DNA of 64,000 nt from assembly GCF_030758755.1 (NCBI RefSeq), contig NZ_CP132387.1, forward strand, positions 2,285,001 to 2,349,000, written 5' to 3'. The notes below the pieces were generated by a model that saw only the letters and a list, made by a program, of their open reading frames with translations, made no database searches and was not told where the DNA came from. A program made the translations under genes and the position numbers. Source of the stretch: Bartonella apihabitans (GTDB lineage: Bacteria; Pseudomonadota; Alphaproteobacteria; Rhizobiales; Rhizobiaceae). This document shows, piece by piece, positions 28,646-37,944 of the stretch (position 1 is the first letter of the stretch; each line of letters begins with the position of its first letter).

Positions 28646-29464
28646 ATGTTTTGTAAAAGCGCGATAAAGGCCGGTTTTATCGGCTTGGCATTTGCCGCAA
28701 CCACCGGAGTTGCCCTTGCAGCTCCAAAATGCGGCACGACTTCAGCCGGTTTTGAAAACTGGGTAGAGGCAACCAAGCAGGAAGCAGCAGCAAACGGAAT
28801 TGGCAAGCGTGGTATAGCCGCTTTGAACAATGTGCATTATGCCCAAGCAACCATCAATGCAGACCGTGGTCAGAAAAGTTTCAAACTGAGCCTTGACCAA
28901 TTCATGAAGAAACGCGGTTCATCAACCATTGTCGCCCGTGGCAGAGTGATGAAAAAGCAAAATGCGGCACTATTTGACCGGCTCGAGAAAAAATACGGTG
29001 TTGCATCCGGTCCGGTCATTGCCATTTGGGGAATGGAAACAAGTTTCGGTTCCTATATGGGTAAACAACATACCTTATCGGCCGTCGCAACCCTTGCTTA
29101 TGATTGTCGCCGTAGCGCATTTTTTACCGACCAGCTCTATGCAGCTTTAAAGCTGATTGACCGCGGAGATTTTGACCCGAATTCTATCGGTGCCATGCAT
29201 GGCGAAATCGGGCAAACCCAATTCTTGCCGAAAAACGTTCTGCTTTATGGCGCCGATGGTGATGGGAACGGTCATATCGACATGATCAATTCGAAGGCCG
29301 ACGCGCTTGCTTCGACATTCAACTTCTTGCGCGCCCATGGTTGGAAACCGGGACAGGGTTATCAACCCGGAGAGCCCAATTTTGCGGCCATTCAAGGTTG
29401 GAATGACGCAAGCGTTTACCAACAGTCGATTGCCATTATGGGCAAACAGATAGACGGTAATTGA
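28646..29464 (+). CDS. Lytic murein transglycosylase (MltB-like, SLT_2)
   Basis: This 272-residue exported enzyme cleaves peptidoglycan glycan strands with formation of 1,6-anhydro-MurNAc. An N-terminal signal peptide (about 1-26, ending GVALAAP) is followed by the SLT_2 domain. The catalytic Glu is E131 in IWGMETSFGSYMG. HTLSAVATLAYDCRRS and GEIGQTQFLPKN are family motifs. There is no C-terminal peptidoglycan-binding domain and no lipobox, so it is probably soluble in the periplasm. It is transcribed alone, ended by two hairpins. Confidence 0.92.
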   Translation: MFCKSAIKAGFIGLAFAATTGVALAAPKCGTTSAGFENWVEATKQEAAANGIGKRGIAALNNVHYAQATINADRGQKSFKLSLDQFMKKRGSSTIVARGRVMKKQNAALFDRLEKKYGVASGPVIAIWGMETSFGSYMGKQHTLSAVATLAYDCRRSAFFTDQLYAALKLIDRGDFDPNSIGAMHGEIGQTQFLPKNVLLYGADGDGNGHIDMINSKADALASTFNFLRAHGWKPGQGYQPGEPNFAAIQGWNDASVYQQSIAIMGKQIDGN

Positions 29465-29472
29465 TAAAATAA

Positions 29473-29500
29473 CCGGCCGTGAAATTGCGGCCGGAATTTT
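29473..29500 (+). terminator. Terminator after the lytic transglycosylase gene
   Basis: CCGGCCG / CGGCCGG (29473-29479 and 29488-29494) followed by AATTTTT on the plus strand, 9 bases after the stop. Confidence 0.7.
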
Positions 29501-29562
29501 TCCCTGCCGATAAGCGGTAGACGTTATTCACCCGTTATTGCTTCAATATTTTAAAAAAACGG

Positions 29563-29593
29563 AAAAGCCTGTCTGATCGGCAGGCTTTTTTTA
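29563..29593 (+). terminator. Second terminator, possibly shared with the convergent carbonic anhydrase gene
   Basis: AAAAGCCTG / CAGGCTTTT (29563-29571 and 29581-29589) with a T run on the plus strand. It lies between two convergent genes. Confidence 0.75.
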
Positions 29594-29634
29594 TATGAGA
29601 ATTTTTGTTGGATGATAAATAATATTTCGACCGA

Positions 29635-30276
29635 TTAATCTTCAGCCCGAATAAAGTCGCCGGTGCGGCGGTCCATAATCCATAATTCGCCTGTCGCAAT
29701 ATCGAACCACGCTCCATGAAGAGCAAGCTTTCCCTGATCTTCCCGCCGTTTTATCCATGGGAACGTACGCAAATTATTGATGGAATAGCGGATGGAAATG
29801 CGCTCCAGTGCTGTTTGACGTTCACTTGACGTCATCAATGTATTGGTTGCAACAGCTTCGGCAGCCGGCGTCAAAAGCCCCATCCACTTACCGATAAAAT
29901 CGACAGAAGAAAGTGGCTTGCCATCAAGATCAAGTGCACTCCTGATTCCTCCGCAACGGGCATGACCAAGCACAACAATGTTTTTGACTTTTAATGACTG
30001 GACAGCAAACTCCAACGCTGCCGATGTTGCATGATATTCTTTATCGGGATGAAATGGCGGAACAAGATTGGCCACATTGCGCATAACAAATATTTCGCCT
30101 GGATCCGTATCGAATATCGTTTCCGGAACAGTGCGTGAATCGCAGCAGGCTATGACCATAGTTTCCGGTTTTTGGCCTTCATAAGCCAATTGTTTATAGC
30201 GCCCGCGTTCCTGAACAAGCCGGGTGTTCATGAACACATGATAGCCTTTTAAAAGCTTTTCGGGAAAATCCATCAT
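29635..30276 (-). CDS. Beta-class carbonic anhydrase
   Basis: This zinc enzyme hydrates CO2 to bicarbonate. The 213-residue product shows the beta-class metal site C45-x-D-x-R48 (ACCDSRTVPE), H105 and C108 (LGHARCGG), and the RNVANLVPP and ATSAALEFAV segments. The length and the tail LHGAWFDIATGELWIMD are normal for the cytosolic plant-type family. Two consecutive ATG codons could serve as start. A short 12-base tandem repeat lies immediately upstream. Confidence 0.94.
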   Translation of the reverse strand: MMDFPEKLLKGYHVFMNTRLVQERGRYKQLAYEGQKPETMVIACCDSRTVPETIFDTDPGEIFVMRNVANLVPPFHPDKEYHATSAALEFAVQSLKVKNIVVLGHARCGGIRSALDLDGKPLSSVDFIGKWMGLLTPAAEAVATNTLMTSSERQTALERISIRYSINNLRTFPWIKRREDQGKLALHGAWFDIATGELWIMDRRTGDFIRAED

Positions 30277-30288
30277 CTATCAATCAAT

Positions 30289-30324
30289 CAATCAACTTGG
30301 CAATCAACTTGGCAATCAACTTGG
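30289..30324. repeat. Three tandem copies of a 12-base unit
   Basis: CAATCAACTTGG is repeated exactly three times, flanked by a CAAT run (30281-30290) and degenerate copies to about 30361. It lies between the carbonic anhydrase and pyridoxal kinase genes. Confidence 0.9.
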
Positions 30325-30386
30325 CAATTACTTGACTATCACTTCACTCGACAATCACTTGGAAAGCTTTCGCTGTTCCACGCCTT

Positions 30387-31262
30387 TTATTTGTTTTTTG
30401 CCACGTCCGCTTTATCTTTGAGATAACGCAACGTAACGCGCTCGTCGAGTGTGCCAAGGCGATGAAGCCCGCTTTCAAGCATCAGTTCATAACCATTGTG
30501 CCGCGTTGTTTCCATGAGCATGGTGTAAACTGATGCAGTGGCAAAACGGAGAGCATCTTCTTCATTTTCCCCATCAAGAATACGGGCAAGGAAAAGTGCA
30601 GCTGTGAGATCGCCCAGACCATTGACCGGATCTTTCACCAAAGGGTGTTCGGCAAGCAAAATGGATTTATCTGTCACCAGCAGATTGCCGGTAGCATTTT
30701 TTAAAAGCGGCCATGCAGAAGTGACAAGAGTTGTTTTGCAACCCGTTTTTCGTGCCGCTTCAATAATCTCGTGATTGGTCTCAAGTTTTTTCGACACAAT
30801 CCACTCAAGTTCCGACCGGTTAGGTTTCAGAATATCGGCAAGCGGCAACAGTTGTTCGACTGTTTCTTTGGCAATGTCTTCCCCGACATAAAGTCCGCCT
30901 TCGTCCCCCAGAACCGGATCGCAAAAATAGATAAGATTCGGGTTTTTCTGCTTGAGTGTTTTGATGAGATCGGCGGTAATTTTGATCTGTTCGGCACTTC
31001 CGAAATAACCGGTCATAACGGCTGCAATCTCTCCCACCCATTTTGAGCGGATAATATCATCAGCCCAGGCCTTGAAATCCGCAACCGGAACAATGAGACG
31101 GTGGGAAGGCCCATGGCGTGGTTGCCATGTCATGCTGACGGTCAGCATATCCCATACAGCATATCCCATTTGTTCAAGAGCATTGACACTCACGCGCGTT
31201 CCAACCGAACCGCGAATAACGTGGCTTGAAATAACAAGAACAGATTTTCCAGAATTGCTCAT
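30387..31262 (-). CDS. pdxY: Pyridoxal kinase
   Basis: PdxY phosphorylates pyridoxal to PLP in the B6 salvage pathway; ribokinase-like fold. The 291-residue product from ATG 31262 (MSNSGKSVLVISSHVIRGSVG) contains YFCDPVLGDEGGLYV, the ADILKPNRSELEWI strand and the anion-hole motif DPVNGLGDLTAALFLA with its catalytic Asp. A TTG two codons upstream is a weaker start. The PdxY subgroup is favoured over PdxK/ThiD by VLVISSHVIRGSVGTR. It has no close operon partner. Confidence 0.92.
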   Translation of the reverse strand: MSNSGKSVLVISSHVIRGSVGTRVSVNALEQMGYAVWDMLTVSMTWQPRHGPSHRLIVPVADFKAWADDIIRSKWVGEIAAVMTGYFGSAEQIKITADLIKTLKQKNPNLIYFCDPVLGDEGGLYVGEDIAKETVEQLLPLADILKPNRSELEWIVSKKLETNHEIIEAARKTGCKTTLVTSAWPLLKNATGNLLVTDKSILLAEHPLVKDPVNGLGDLTAALFLARILDGENEEDALRFATASVYTMLMETTRHNGYELMLESGLHRLGTLDERVTLRYLKDKADVAKNK

Positions 31263-31611
31263 CAACAATGCCTTTTCAATAAAACAAATTATTATTTAAA
31301 ACCTGTCGCCCCTTGTCACAAGTGCGAAAGTGATGACTGATGCCAAGAATATCGAGCCCGATAGAACCGGAGTGAAATTCTTGGGCGAATTAAAGGCACG
31401 TTTTAAATAGCATTAGTCGGACGTTAACAAAATTATCCGTTGTTTTTTCATAACATATTGTTTTTTAAATAGAAAATAATTTTAAATAAAATTTTCAAGC
31501 TCGTTTTAAAAGGAATAATTCCGGTTTAAAGCGCGAAAGGTGCGAAGAAAACCCGTCTTCGATAATAACGAATTCCTGCGGCTTAAATGCGCCTGTCAAA
31601 AATTTTAAAAT
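31263..31611. other. Intergenic, nothing recognised
   Basis: About 350 AT-rich bases between pdxY and the DUF2125 gene, without a credible gene or RNA. Confidence 0.4.
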
Positions 31612-32643
31612 TCAAATCGGATTGACGTGGCCGATTTTGAAAAAGCCCAACCGGACTTCTCCATTTTTCACTGATAGCTGAAGCACGGGATCTCCTTTGT
31701 CGTTTTTTGGCATGGCGCTTAACGCAAAAAAGATTGTTTTGAGATTGTCGGCCTGAGAAGGAAATGCATTCCGTGCCGTTTGTAAAAGCTTGTTCTGGTC
31801 AATGATCGTGATATCCAGTTTTGCATTGAGATAACCGTCAGGGTCAAACGAAAATGGTCCCGCAACGGTCATCGCCCCACCTGATGCAAATTGCACGGTC
31901 GACGGCTTCAAATTGCCTTTATGTCCACGCAACCGTTCGACAAGATTATTTGCCCTTTCACCCGCCTCGAAAAGTGAAAAAGCCTCTTCGAGTGACCATT
32001 TGATATCTCCGCTCATTTCCGGCATTGGTGTATTTTCATGCGGAATTTTTAATGGCAGATTAAGTTCTTCGAAAGTCAGTCGTCCATCGAGATTACTGTT
32101 CAGTCCATGGGCGTCAAGTCGCAAGAATTTTGCTGTCGCTTTGTCAAACATGCCACGGGGGTCGACACCGAGTTCGATATTTTCCGTTCGCAAACTCAAG
32201 GCATCGGGAATAGTCCGGCTGATATCCGTTTCGAGCTTCATATCGCTCCACCTTGCGCCAATCGGGACAAAACCCGGCAATTCGAGAGAAACGGGCGCAG
32301 CGAGTGATAGTTCAAGCCAGTGTGGTGCATAAATGGGCGCACCGGCGATTATTTTTTCACTCGAAAACGCAAAGTCTTTCATCAATTGTTGTAAATTGAC
32401 CTTATCACAGGAAACACCAATTCTGAGCGGATAGCCTATTTTATGCATGTTTTCACATGAAGCGACGAACCCGTTTTCATTATAGGCTGCCAATTGCTCG
32501 AAGACGCGTCTTTCGACTTTTTGCGCCAAATAATACCAGATGACCGAATAAAGGATAATGATCAGAACAACTATAAAAATACTCCATTTGAGACATTTAT
32601 GATTGACTGATTTGGAGTGAGACACAAAGTCGGATGAGGTCAT
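31612..32643 (-). CDS. DUF2125 domain-containing membrane-anchored protein
   Basis: The 343-residue product from ATG 32643 (MTSSDFVSHSKSVNHK) has one N-terminal transmembrane helix (about residues 20-40, FIVVLIIILYSVIWYYLA) and a large, presumably periplasmic, beta-rich domain. YPLRIGVSCDKV, APIYAPHWLELSLAAP and ALSLRTENIELGVDP match the alphaproteobacterial DUF2125 family. The family resembles AsmA-like lipid-transfer proteins in layout, but its function is unknown. An upstream in-frame GTG (32682) is less likely, as GAGAAA lies near the ATG. It is divergent from the ChaC gene. Confidence 0.85.
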   Translation of the reverse strand: MTSSDFVSHSKSVNHKCLKWSIFIVVLIIILYSVIWYYLAQKVERRVFEQLAAYNENGFVASCENMHKIGYPLRIGVSCDKVNLQQLMKDFAFSSEKIIAGAPIYAPHWLELSLAAPVSLELPGFVPIGARWSDMKLETDISRTIPDALSLRTENIELGVDPRGMFDKATAKFLRLDAHGLNSNLDGRLTFEELNLPLKIPHENTPMPEMSGDIKWSLEEAFSLFEAGERANNLVERLRGHKGNLKPSTVQFASGGAMTVAGPFSFDPDGYLNAKLDITIIDQNKLLQTARNAFPSQADNLKTIFFALSAMPKNDKGDPVLQLSVKNGEVRLGFFKIGHVNPI

Positions 32644-32784
32644 CTTTCGGTTTTCTCGCAATTTCCACAAAGACCGGTGCACTGATCATAGAGAATAAAG
32701 CTTTATATCTCCATAGACATTTACGCTTTTTTTAGTGCATATATCAAATCCATGGAAAGTGCATGAAATGAGGATGAGCGACAA

Positions 32785-33303
32785 ATGCACGATTTTTGGG
32801 TATTCGGCTATGGCTCGTTGATGTGGAATCCCGGCTTTCACTATGATTTTATGTCGCCCGCCCGACTCTACGGCTATCATCGTTCCTTATGTATCTATTC
32901 CAACCACTATCGCGGAACCGTCGAAAATCCCGGCCTTGTTCTGGGGTTGGACCGCGGTGGGTGTTGTGACGGGCTGGCTTTTCATGTTCCGGTAGCGGAC
33001 ACTAAAAAAACCTACGATTATCTGATTGAACGTGAACAGGTAAACAGTGTCTATATCGAAAAACTGAAGCCCATCCACCTGAAAGACGGACGCATCGTCA
33101 ACGGACTATTTTTTGTTGCCGATCAATCACACGAACAATATGCCAAAAAAATGGACCCGGAAAATATGGCGATGATTATCCGTCAAAGTCATGGGCTTGC
33201 CGGTTCCAACATTGATTACGTTGTCAATACTGCAGCAAGTTTAAGAAAAATGGGCATTCCCGACAAGTCTCTCGAAAAGCTTGCAAAACTTCTTCAAGAC
33301 TGA
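32785..33303 (+). CDS. Gamma-glutamylcyclotransferase (ChaC family)
   Basis: ChaC-type enzymes release 5-oxoproline from glutathione. The 172-residue product shows the substrate-binding loop VFGYGSLMWNPGF (about residues 6-18), the RLYGYHRSLCIYS strand, and the YLIEREQ segment (about 80-85) with the Glu expected as catalytic base. The size is typical for cytosolic ChaC. It is convergent with the glutamine amidotransferase gene. Confidence 0.9.
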   Translation: MHDFWVFGYGSLMWNPGFHYDFMSPARLYGYHRSLCIYSNHYRGTVENPGLVLGLDRGGCCDGLAFHVPVADTKKTYDYLIEREQVNSVYIEKLKPIHLKDGRIVNGLFFVADQSHEQYAKKMDPENMAMIIRQSHGLAGSNIDYVVNTAASLRKMGIPDKSLEKLAKLLQD

Positions 33304-33351
33304 TCGCTTCCAATAATCGACAACCTTTAAAACCGATTAGGATATTACCGG

Positions 33352-34098
33352 TCAGGATTGAATGTTTTGCTTCGGCTTGCCGAACATTTTGACAAGTGCC
33401 TGTTCGATCCAGCGGCGCAACGCCGGATCATAGACAAAGCGCCCTTCGAGTTGCGATTTCGCACATTGGGCGCCCTTCAACTCCAAACGTTCGGCACCAT
33501 GCACCACCCAACGCTGCATCATTGCACGCGTCAATTCTGAATGGAACTGCAAACCCCACGCATTGTCACCATAACGGAAGGCTTGTGTAGGATAGGTTTT
33601 GCCTTTAGCGAGAACTTCTGCCGTTTCCGGCAAATCGTAAATGCCTTCGCTATGGAAATGATAAACCATTTTCGGCCAATCCATAACACGCTTGCCGCTT
33701 CCGGTCGCTTCGATCGGATACCAGCCGATTTCGACTTCACCATCGCTACGCGGTTTGACCACCCCGCCAAGGTTTCTGGCCAGCAATTGCGCTCCAAGAC
33801 AAATACCGAGAAACGGTTTATTTTCTTTAAGCGCAACCGATATCCAGTCCATCTCGCAATTGATAAAGGGTTCATTGTCATTAGCGCTCATCGGGCCACC
33901 GAAAATGATCGCACCTGCATAATCTTTCAATGTTGTCGGAAGACAATCCCCCAATACCGGTCGATAAATGCTGAGTTCAAACCCGTTCTTTTGCAAGATT
34001 TGGCCGATGCGTCCGGTACTTGAAGATGCCTGATGCAAGACAACCGCTATTTTTTGCTTTTTCTCTTCCGTGGAAATTTTTTCGTCCGCCAATGACAT
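33352..34098 (-). CDS. Class I glutamine amidotransferase (GuaA N-domain-like)
   Basis: This is a stand-alone GATase1 domain of 248 residues. The catalytic triad is complete: nucleophile C100 (FLGICLGAQLLA), H186 and E188 (LQFHSELT). IIFGGPMSANDNEP and HFHSEGIYDLP are typical of the GMP-synthase-like stand-alone group annotated as glutamine amidotransferases. No synthase domain is attached, so the ammonia acceptor, if any, is unknown. The product starts 14 bases after the TerB gene stop on the same strand, so the two probably form a unit. Confidence 0.87.
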   Translation of the reverse strand: MSLADEKISTEEKKQKIAVVLHQASSSTGRIGQILQKNGFELSIYRPVLGDCLPTTLKDYAGAIIFGGPMSANDNEPFINCEMDWISVALKENKPFLGICLGAQLLARNLGGVVKPRSDGEVEIGWYPIEATGSGKRVMDWPKMVYHFHSEGIYDLPETAEVLAKGKTYPTQAFRYGDNAWGLQFHSELTRAMMQRWVVHGAERLELKGAQCAKSQLEGRFVYDPALRRWIEQALVKMFGKPKQNIQS

Positions 34099-34112
34099 TT
34101 TATTTCAACGAC

Positions 34113-34601
34113 CTACTTATTCAATGGCGAGCTTTTCGGCATTTCCGAAACCTGTTTTCTCTGCGCCGCCATTTCCTTCAATTCCAAACGATTCTTACGA
34201 TCAACACCGATCATTTCGGCTATTCGCCAGATCAGCGTATCTTCCAATTCGTAAATATAACCATCCGCATAAGCAATTTCCCACAATAATCCAATAAAGT
34301 TGATACATTCTTCTTTTGTAAGATGGCGTTTTAATGTCGAGGTAAATTTGAAAATATCAAGACTGTCACGGTTGGCCGCTTTGCCAGCTTCAATCAGAGC
34401 TTTTACCTCCGGTCCGGCAAGTTCGAATTCGTGGGAGACAATGTCATAGAGGACTTTTTTCTCGACCCCCTGTTCCTGACCGTCAGCGTCAACAATGTGA
34501 AAAGCCAAGGCGATCGCCGCCACGCGAGGATCATCTTCGCCAAACTCGGGACCGGTTTGTCCGAGTGATTGTAAAAAGTCTGCAAATTTCTGTAATATCA
34601 A
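34113..34601 (-). CDS. TerB family tellurite-resistance-like protein
   Basis: The 162-residue helical cytosolic protein has a TerB-like fold, with DDPRVAAIALAFHIVDADG, EKKVLYDIVSHEF and a second repeat LLWEIAYADGYIYELEDTLIW. The Asp/Glu positions are those thought to bind metal in TerB. It starts with TTG at 34601, supported by GAGGACAGAGA just upstream. TerB-domain proteins in this order are common chromosomal genes, and no ter operon is present, so tellurite resistance should not be assumed. It is followed closely by the amidotransferase gene. Confidence 0.85.
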   Translation of the reverse strand: MILQKFADFLQSLGQTGPEFGEDDPRVAAIALAFHIVDADGQEQGVEKKVLYDIVSHEFELAGPEVKALIEAGKAANRDSLDIFKFTSTLKRHLTKEECINFIGLLWEIAYADGYIYELEDTLIWRIAEMIGVDRKNRLELKEMAAQRKQVSEMPKSSPLNK

Positions 34602-34795
34602 TCTCTGTCCTCGCCATTCAGATTAAGTTAGACGTTCGAAATCACAGACTATCGTGAACACATATTAAGTGTTTGGCCCGTCTTTTCATCGGGCTTTAAA
34701 AAAGCCTGACCCTATAGTCCTGATAAACCCCTTAACAGCCAATTAACCGCAATAAATTTACAAACTATTGCCCAATTTCCAATGTTTTTTAAACA

Positions 34796-36361
34796 TTATT
34801 TCTTGCGTACACCCGGATCATCAACATTAATCCTTGTGACATCAACAGGAACATCCGGTTTTGAAGGGTCAACGGCATCAACAACAACAACCGGTTTGGT
34901 ATGGAAGATTTGTGTTGCTTCACTATTGTCTTCTCTGTCTTTTATCATTGTTGACGTGCTGCCGGTTTTCATTGCGTTGCCATGATCTGTGCTGGCAGTT
35001 TTCTTTATTTTGACCGGCATTTGTTCGATCGTAGCGGGAATGACTTCATCAGGATTCAAAGTCAATCCGGGAGTGCGTGAGGGAGCCTGCCAATGCACAG
35101 CATCCAATTTGCCGCTGATCGGCGAGACCGGTTGCCATTTGTCAAAAGTTTTGCCATCTGCCATCCAAACCGGATCACGATCGGCTCGTACCGCCAGTGA
35201 CAACCATTGACGAACCCGCCCCTGATCACCGCTTTGCGCTTCTTCTATATCGGCAAGCAAAAGATAGGCACTTTCGCGGGGCGCAATCTTCACCGCTTTT
35301 TCTGCCTGATCGCGCGCAAGCTGAAGTTCACCTGCATCGAAAGCCGAGCGCGCAACAATGAAGCATGATTCAAAGCTTTGCGGATTTTTTTGCGCCAGAA
35401 CTTTTGCTTTTTTCAAGCGGTCGACAGCACGCTCTTCGCCATCGAGATAAAGGCTTGCGAGATCGGCATGGGGTGACTTTTTCCATAAATTTTCAATGAG
35501 CCTGTCAGCTTTACCGGTTTCGTGCTGACGATAGAGAATATCGGCTGCCACAAGTGTCGCAGGCACAAATGAGGGTTCGAGCTTTTGGGCTTTCAGTGCG
35601 GTTTTGCGCGCGTCATCAGGGTAATATTCGAACATATCTCTCGCCTGACCTGTCAAAAGAACCACCCGCTTATGTGTGAGTTTCTTGCTGGCCCGTTCGG
35701 CGCGTGGCAAAGATTTAACTTCCCGATCAAAAAGCTCGAGCGCTTTGTCCCATGAGCCTTCGGCGCATAACCGGTCAAGCATTGCCTGATTGGCCCAAGT
35801 TACAGATGGCGCTATCAAACTTGCTTTTTCAGCATATTGACCGGCCGCTTCATAAGCACCCGATTTCATCGCTTCGCGATAAAGCCCGTGGAGCCCCGCC
35901 AATTGTGTTTTCGGAGATTTGCTCATCTCTTCATAAACGCGAAGTGCATTGGGAACATCATTTTCAATAAGCAATGTTTTTGCTTCAAGAAATTTGGCGA
36001 GAGGTTCATTTTCGCTATCAAGATAACGTGCAACACGTTTGTTCATGCGTTTGGCCGTATCGACATCGCCGGAGAGAACTGCCAGAAGTCCGCTCGACAA
36101 TGCATCACGACCTTTTTTCTGCCGTTGTTCTTCGAAGTGGCGGGAAAGTTTGCGCGGCGCTGAAAAAACCGATTTCAGGACAAAAAGCAAAAGCAAAACG
36201 ACGACAACAAGAAGGACAAAAGCAATCACTGCTGTCAAAACAGAAACAGTGACCCGGCTTGAGCCGAAGTCCATAACCAGATCGCCGGGATTATTGGCAA
36301 GCCAGGCAAAACCGGCTCCAAGAATTGCTATCACAAGAACGTAAAAGAGTACGCGAACCAT
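34796..36361 (-). CDS. hemY: HemY-like inner-membrane TPR protein
   Basis: HemY-N family protein of 521 residues. Two N-terminal membrane helices (about 1-22 and 41-64) flank NNPGDLVMDFGSSRV, the HemY-N signature. A cytoplasmic tetratricopeptide region follows (about 95-400, with FLEAKTLLIENDVPNALRVY and LARDQAEKAVKIAPRESAYLLLADI), then a low-complexity tail. HemY sits beside hemD in many proteobacteria; despite its name it is not a protoporphyrinogen oxidase, and its exact role is unsettled. It starts 16 bases after the mitofilin-like gene and forms an operon with it and hemD. Confidence 0.93.
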   Translation of the reverse strand: MVRVLFYVLVIAILGAGFAWLANNPGDLVMDFGSSRVTVSVLTAVIAFVLLVVVVLLLLFVLKSVFSAPRKLSRHFEEQRQKKGRDALSSGLLAVLSGDVDTAKRMNKRVARYLDSENEPLAKFLEAKTLLIENDVPNALRVYEEMSKSPKTQLAGLHGLYREAMKSGAYEAAGQYAEKASLIAPSVTWANQAMLDRLCAEGSWDKALELFDREVKSLPRAERASKKLTHKRVVLLTGQARDMFEYYPDDARKTALKAQKLEPSFVPATLVAADILYRQHETGKADRLIENLWKKSPHADLASLYLDGEERAVDRLKKAKVLAQKNPQSFESCFIVARSAFDAGELQLARDQAEKAVKIAPRESAYLLLADIEEAQSGDQGRVRQWLSLAVRADRDPVWMADGKTFDKWQPVSPISGKLDAVHWQAPSRTPGLTLNPDEVIPATIEQMPVKIKKTASTDHGNAMKTGSTSTMIKDREDNSEATQIFHTKPVVVVDAVDPSKPDVPVDVTRINVDDPGVRKK

Positions 36362-36377
36362 TTTTCTTCATACTCCT

Positions 36378-37853
36378 CTAATTCAAGTCTTGTGGCGTGG
36401 AGGGAGACATAAGGCTATTTAATATCTCCGATAAAACCGCATCGGCATCACGCCTTATTTTCAACTTCGCGATAAAACCAGATGAAACATCCTTGGCACT
36501 TTGTGGCAAGTTTTGCCATTCGCTCAAGGCACGTTCATTGTCACCTTTCTTGATTGCTACTTCCATCCTCGCAGCAATTGCGCCAGCGCTATTTCCCTCG
36601 ACATTGCCAACAGGGCGGGAGGTGACGAGACCTTTTGCGCTAGCCCATAATTTTTCACCAAAACCTGCATCATCTGCCGGTTGATTGTCTGTTTTCGAAA
36701 TCTGATCGGCGACCCGCGCGAAATCGTCTGAAAGTTCGGCCTGATTGGGGACACCTTTGTCGGCATATTGCTTGAGATTATCAAGGACTGTCAAATCGGG
36801 TGCAATATTTTGAAGGAGGCCAAGTTCGTTTGCGAAGGAACCACCGCGATCAATAGCATTTTTAAGCGCATTCGCCGCTGTTATTGCTGCAACATCCTTG
36901 CCTTGAACGGGCGTTTTGAGCGCAGTTTCTATCTCTTCTACCTGCTTCTTCAATTGATCTATATTTTGAGCATTCCCTTGAGCCAGATCGAGAGCCTTAA
37001 CCGATTTTTCCGAAATTGCGGGAAGCGTTTGCAACCGGTTTTGAATGTCGGTAAATTTGTTTGTCAGAATTTCGGCTGCCTGCGGATTGGCGTTATCGCG
37101 GACGGAAGAATTGACAACATTGTTCAATGTTTCAACATTATCAATAACACCCGACAACTGGTCGCTCATAGAATTTGTTTTAGTGTCAAGTTCACTGACA
37201 TGAGCCACAACGTTATCAAGCGCCTGCCGATCGGCAGAAGAAAGCTCTGCTGTTACAGTGGCGCCATCCACCGCATTCTGTTTGAGGCTCGCAATTTCGT
37301 TTTCAAGATTTGTCAATTTGCTTTGCGTGGAACTATCCTGTTCTGAAAAACCGGGCAACAAACCACTCCATTGCAAGCCTGCTCCGAGAATAAGAGCAAT
37401 CACACCTCCGGCAACACCGGAAGCAAAGTGGCTGAAGCCACTGCCGCCTTTTGTTCTGCCCACGTTTTCTTGTGCGGACAATGGTGAACCATTCTTATTT
37501 TTTTCATTCCTATGAGAGGTCTGGTCACTTGCCATTTTTACCCCACTTTTTTCTCTATCAGTTGCTTGGGCAGTTTTCGTGTCGGCAGGTTTTAATCCTG
37601 CCTCCTTATTGGCAGAGTTTTTGTTTTCAGCCTTTACCTCGGAAAAGATTTTAGCACCGGAGGTTTTGTCACTCTGCCCTCCCACTTCTGTCACGGAACT
37701 TTTCTCATCTGTGCCAATAACCACAGGTTCGGCTTCCGGAATGCCGGTCTTTTCTGCGTGAAGTGTCTTTTCTGCATGAAGATCGACCAATGGGGGCTTA
37801 CGGGCTTTCCCTGAATGTTGAGATTTCGCCTTTGGTTTTTGAGGCTCTGCCAT
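36378..37853 (-). CDS. COG4223 mitofilin-like membrane protein
   Basis: This 491-residue protein has a charged, low-complexity cytoplasmic N-terminus (about 1-130, with a LHAEKTLHAEKT duplication) and a single transmembrane helix (about 148-166, GVAGGVIALILGAGLQWSG). A long periplasmic coiled-coil region follows, and a C-terminal mitofilin-like helical domain with ALSEWQNLPQSAKDVS. This layout is that of alphaproteobacterial COG4223 proteins related to mitochondrial Mic60 and encoded between hemD and hemY. A function in membrane organisation is inferred from that relationship. Confidence 0.88.
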   Translation of the reverse strand: MAEPQKPKAKSQHSGKARKPPLVDLHAEKTLHAEKTGIPEAEPVVIGTDEKSSVTEVGGQSDKTSGAKIFSEVKAENKNSANKEAGLKPADTKTAQATDREKSGVKMASDQTSHRNEKNKNGSPLSAQENVGRTKGGSGFSHFASGVAGGVIALILGAGLQWSGLLPGFSEQDSSTQSKLTNLENEIASLKQNAVDGATVTAELSSADRQALDNVVAHVSELDTKTNSMSDQLSGVIDNVETLNNVVNSSVRDNANPQAAEILTNKFTDIQNRLQTLPAISEKSVKALDLAQGNAQNIDQLKKQVEEIETALKTPVQGKDVAAITAANALKNAIDRGGSFANELGLLQNIAPDLTVLDNLKQYADKGVPNQAELSDDFARVADQISKTDNQPADDAGFGEKLWASAKGLVTSRPVGNVEGNSAGAIAARMEVAIKKGDNERALSEWQNLPQSAKDVSSGFIAKLKIRRDADAVLSEILNSLMSPSTPQDLN

Positions 37854-37944
37854 AGCTCCTCGCTTTCCTTGTTTAATCCGTGACCAGAATACCGGCGTGA
37901 AATGAAAGAATGGTTTATATCATTCGAAAAGGGTAAAAACAGTT

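Noticed and set aside
30281..30361. Possible CRISPR array
   Set aside because: The repeat unit is only 12 bases and directly tandem, with no spacers and no cas genes nearby.
31340..31400. String reminiscent of ribosomal RNA (ACCGGAGTGAAATTCTTGG)
   Set aside because: Too short, with no flanking rRNA similarity; coincidence.
34113..34601. Tellurite-resistance operon
   Set aside because: Only a lone TerB-fold gene is present; no terZCD partners.
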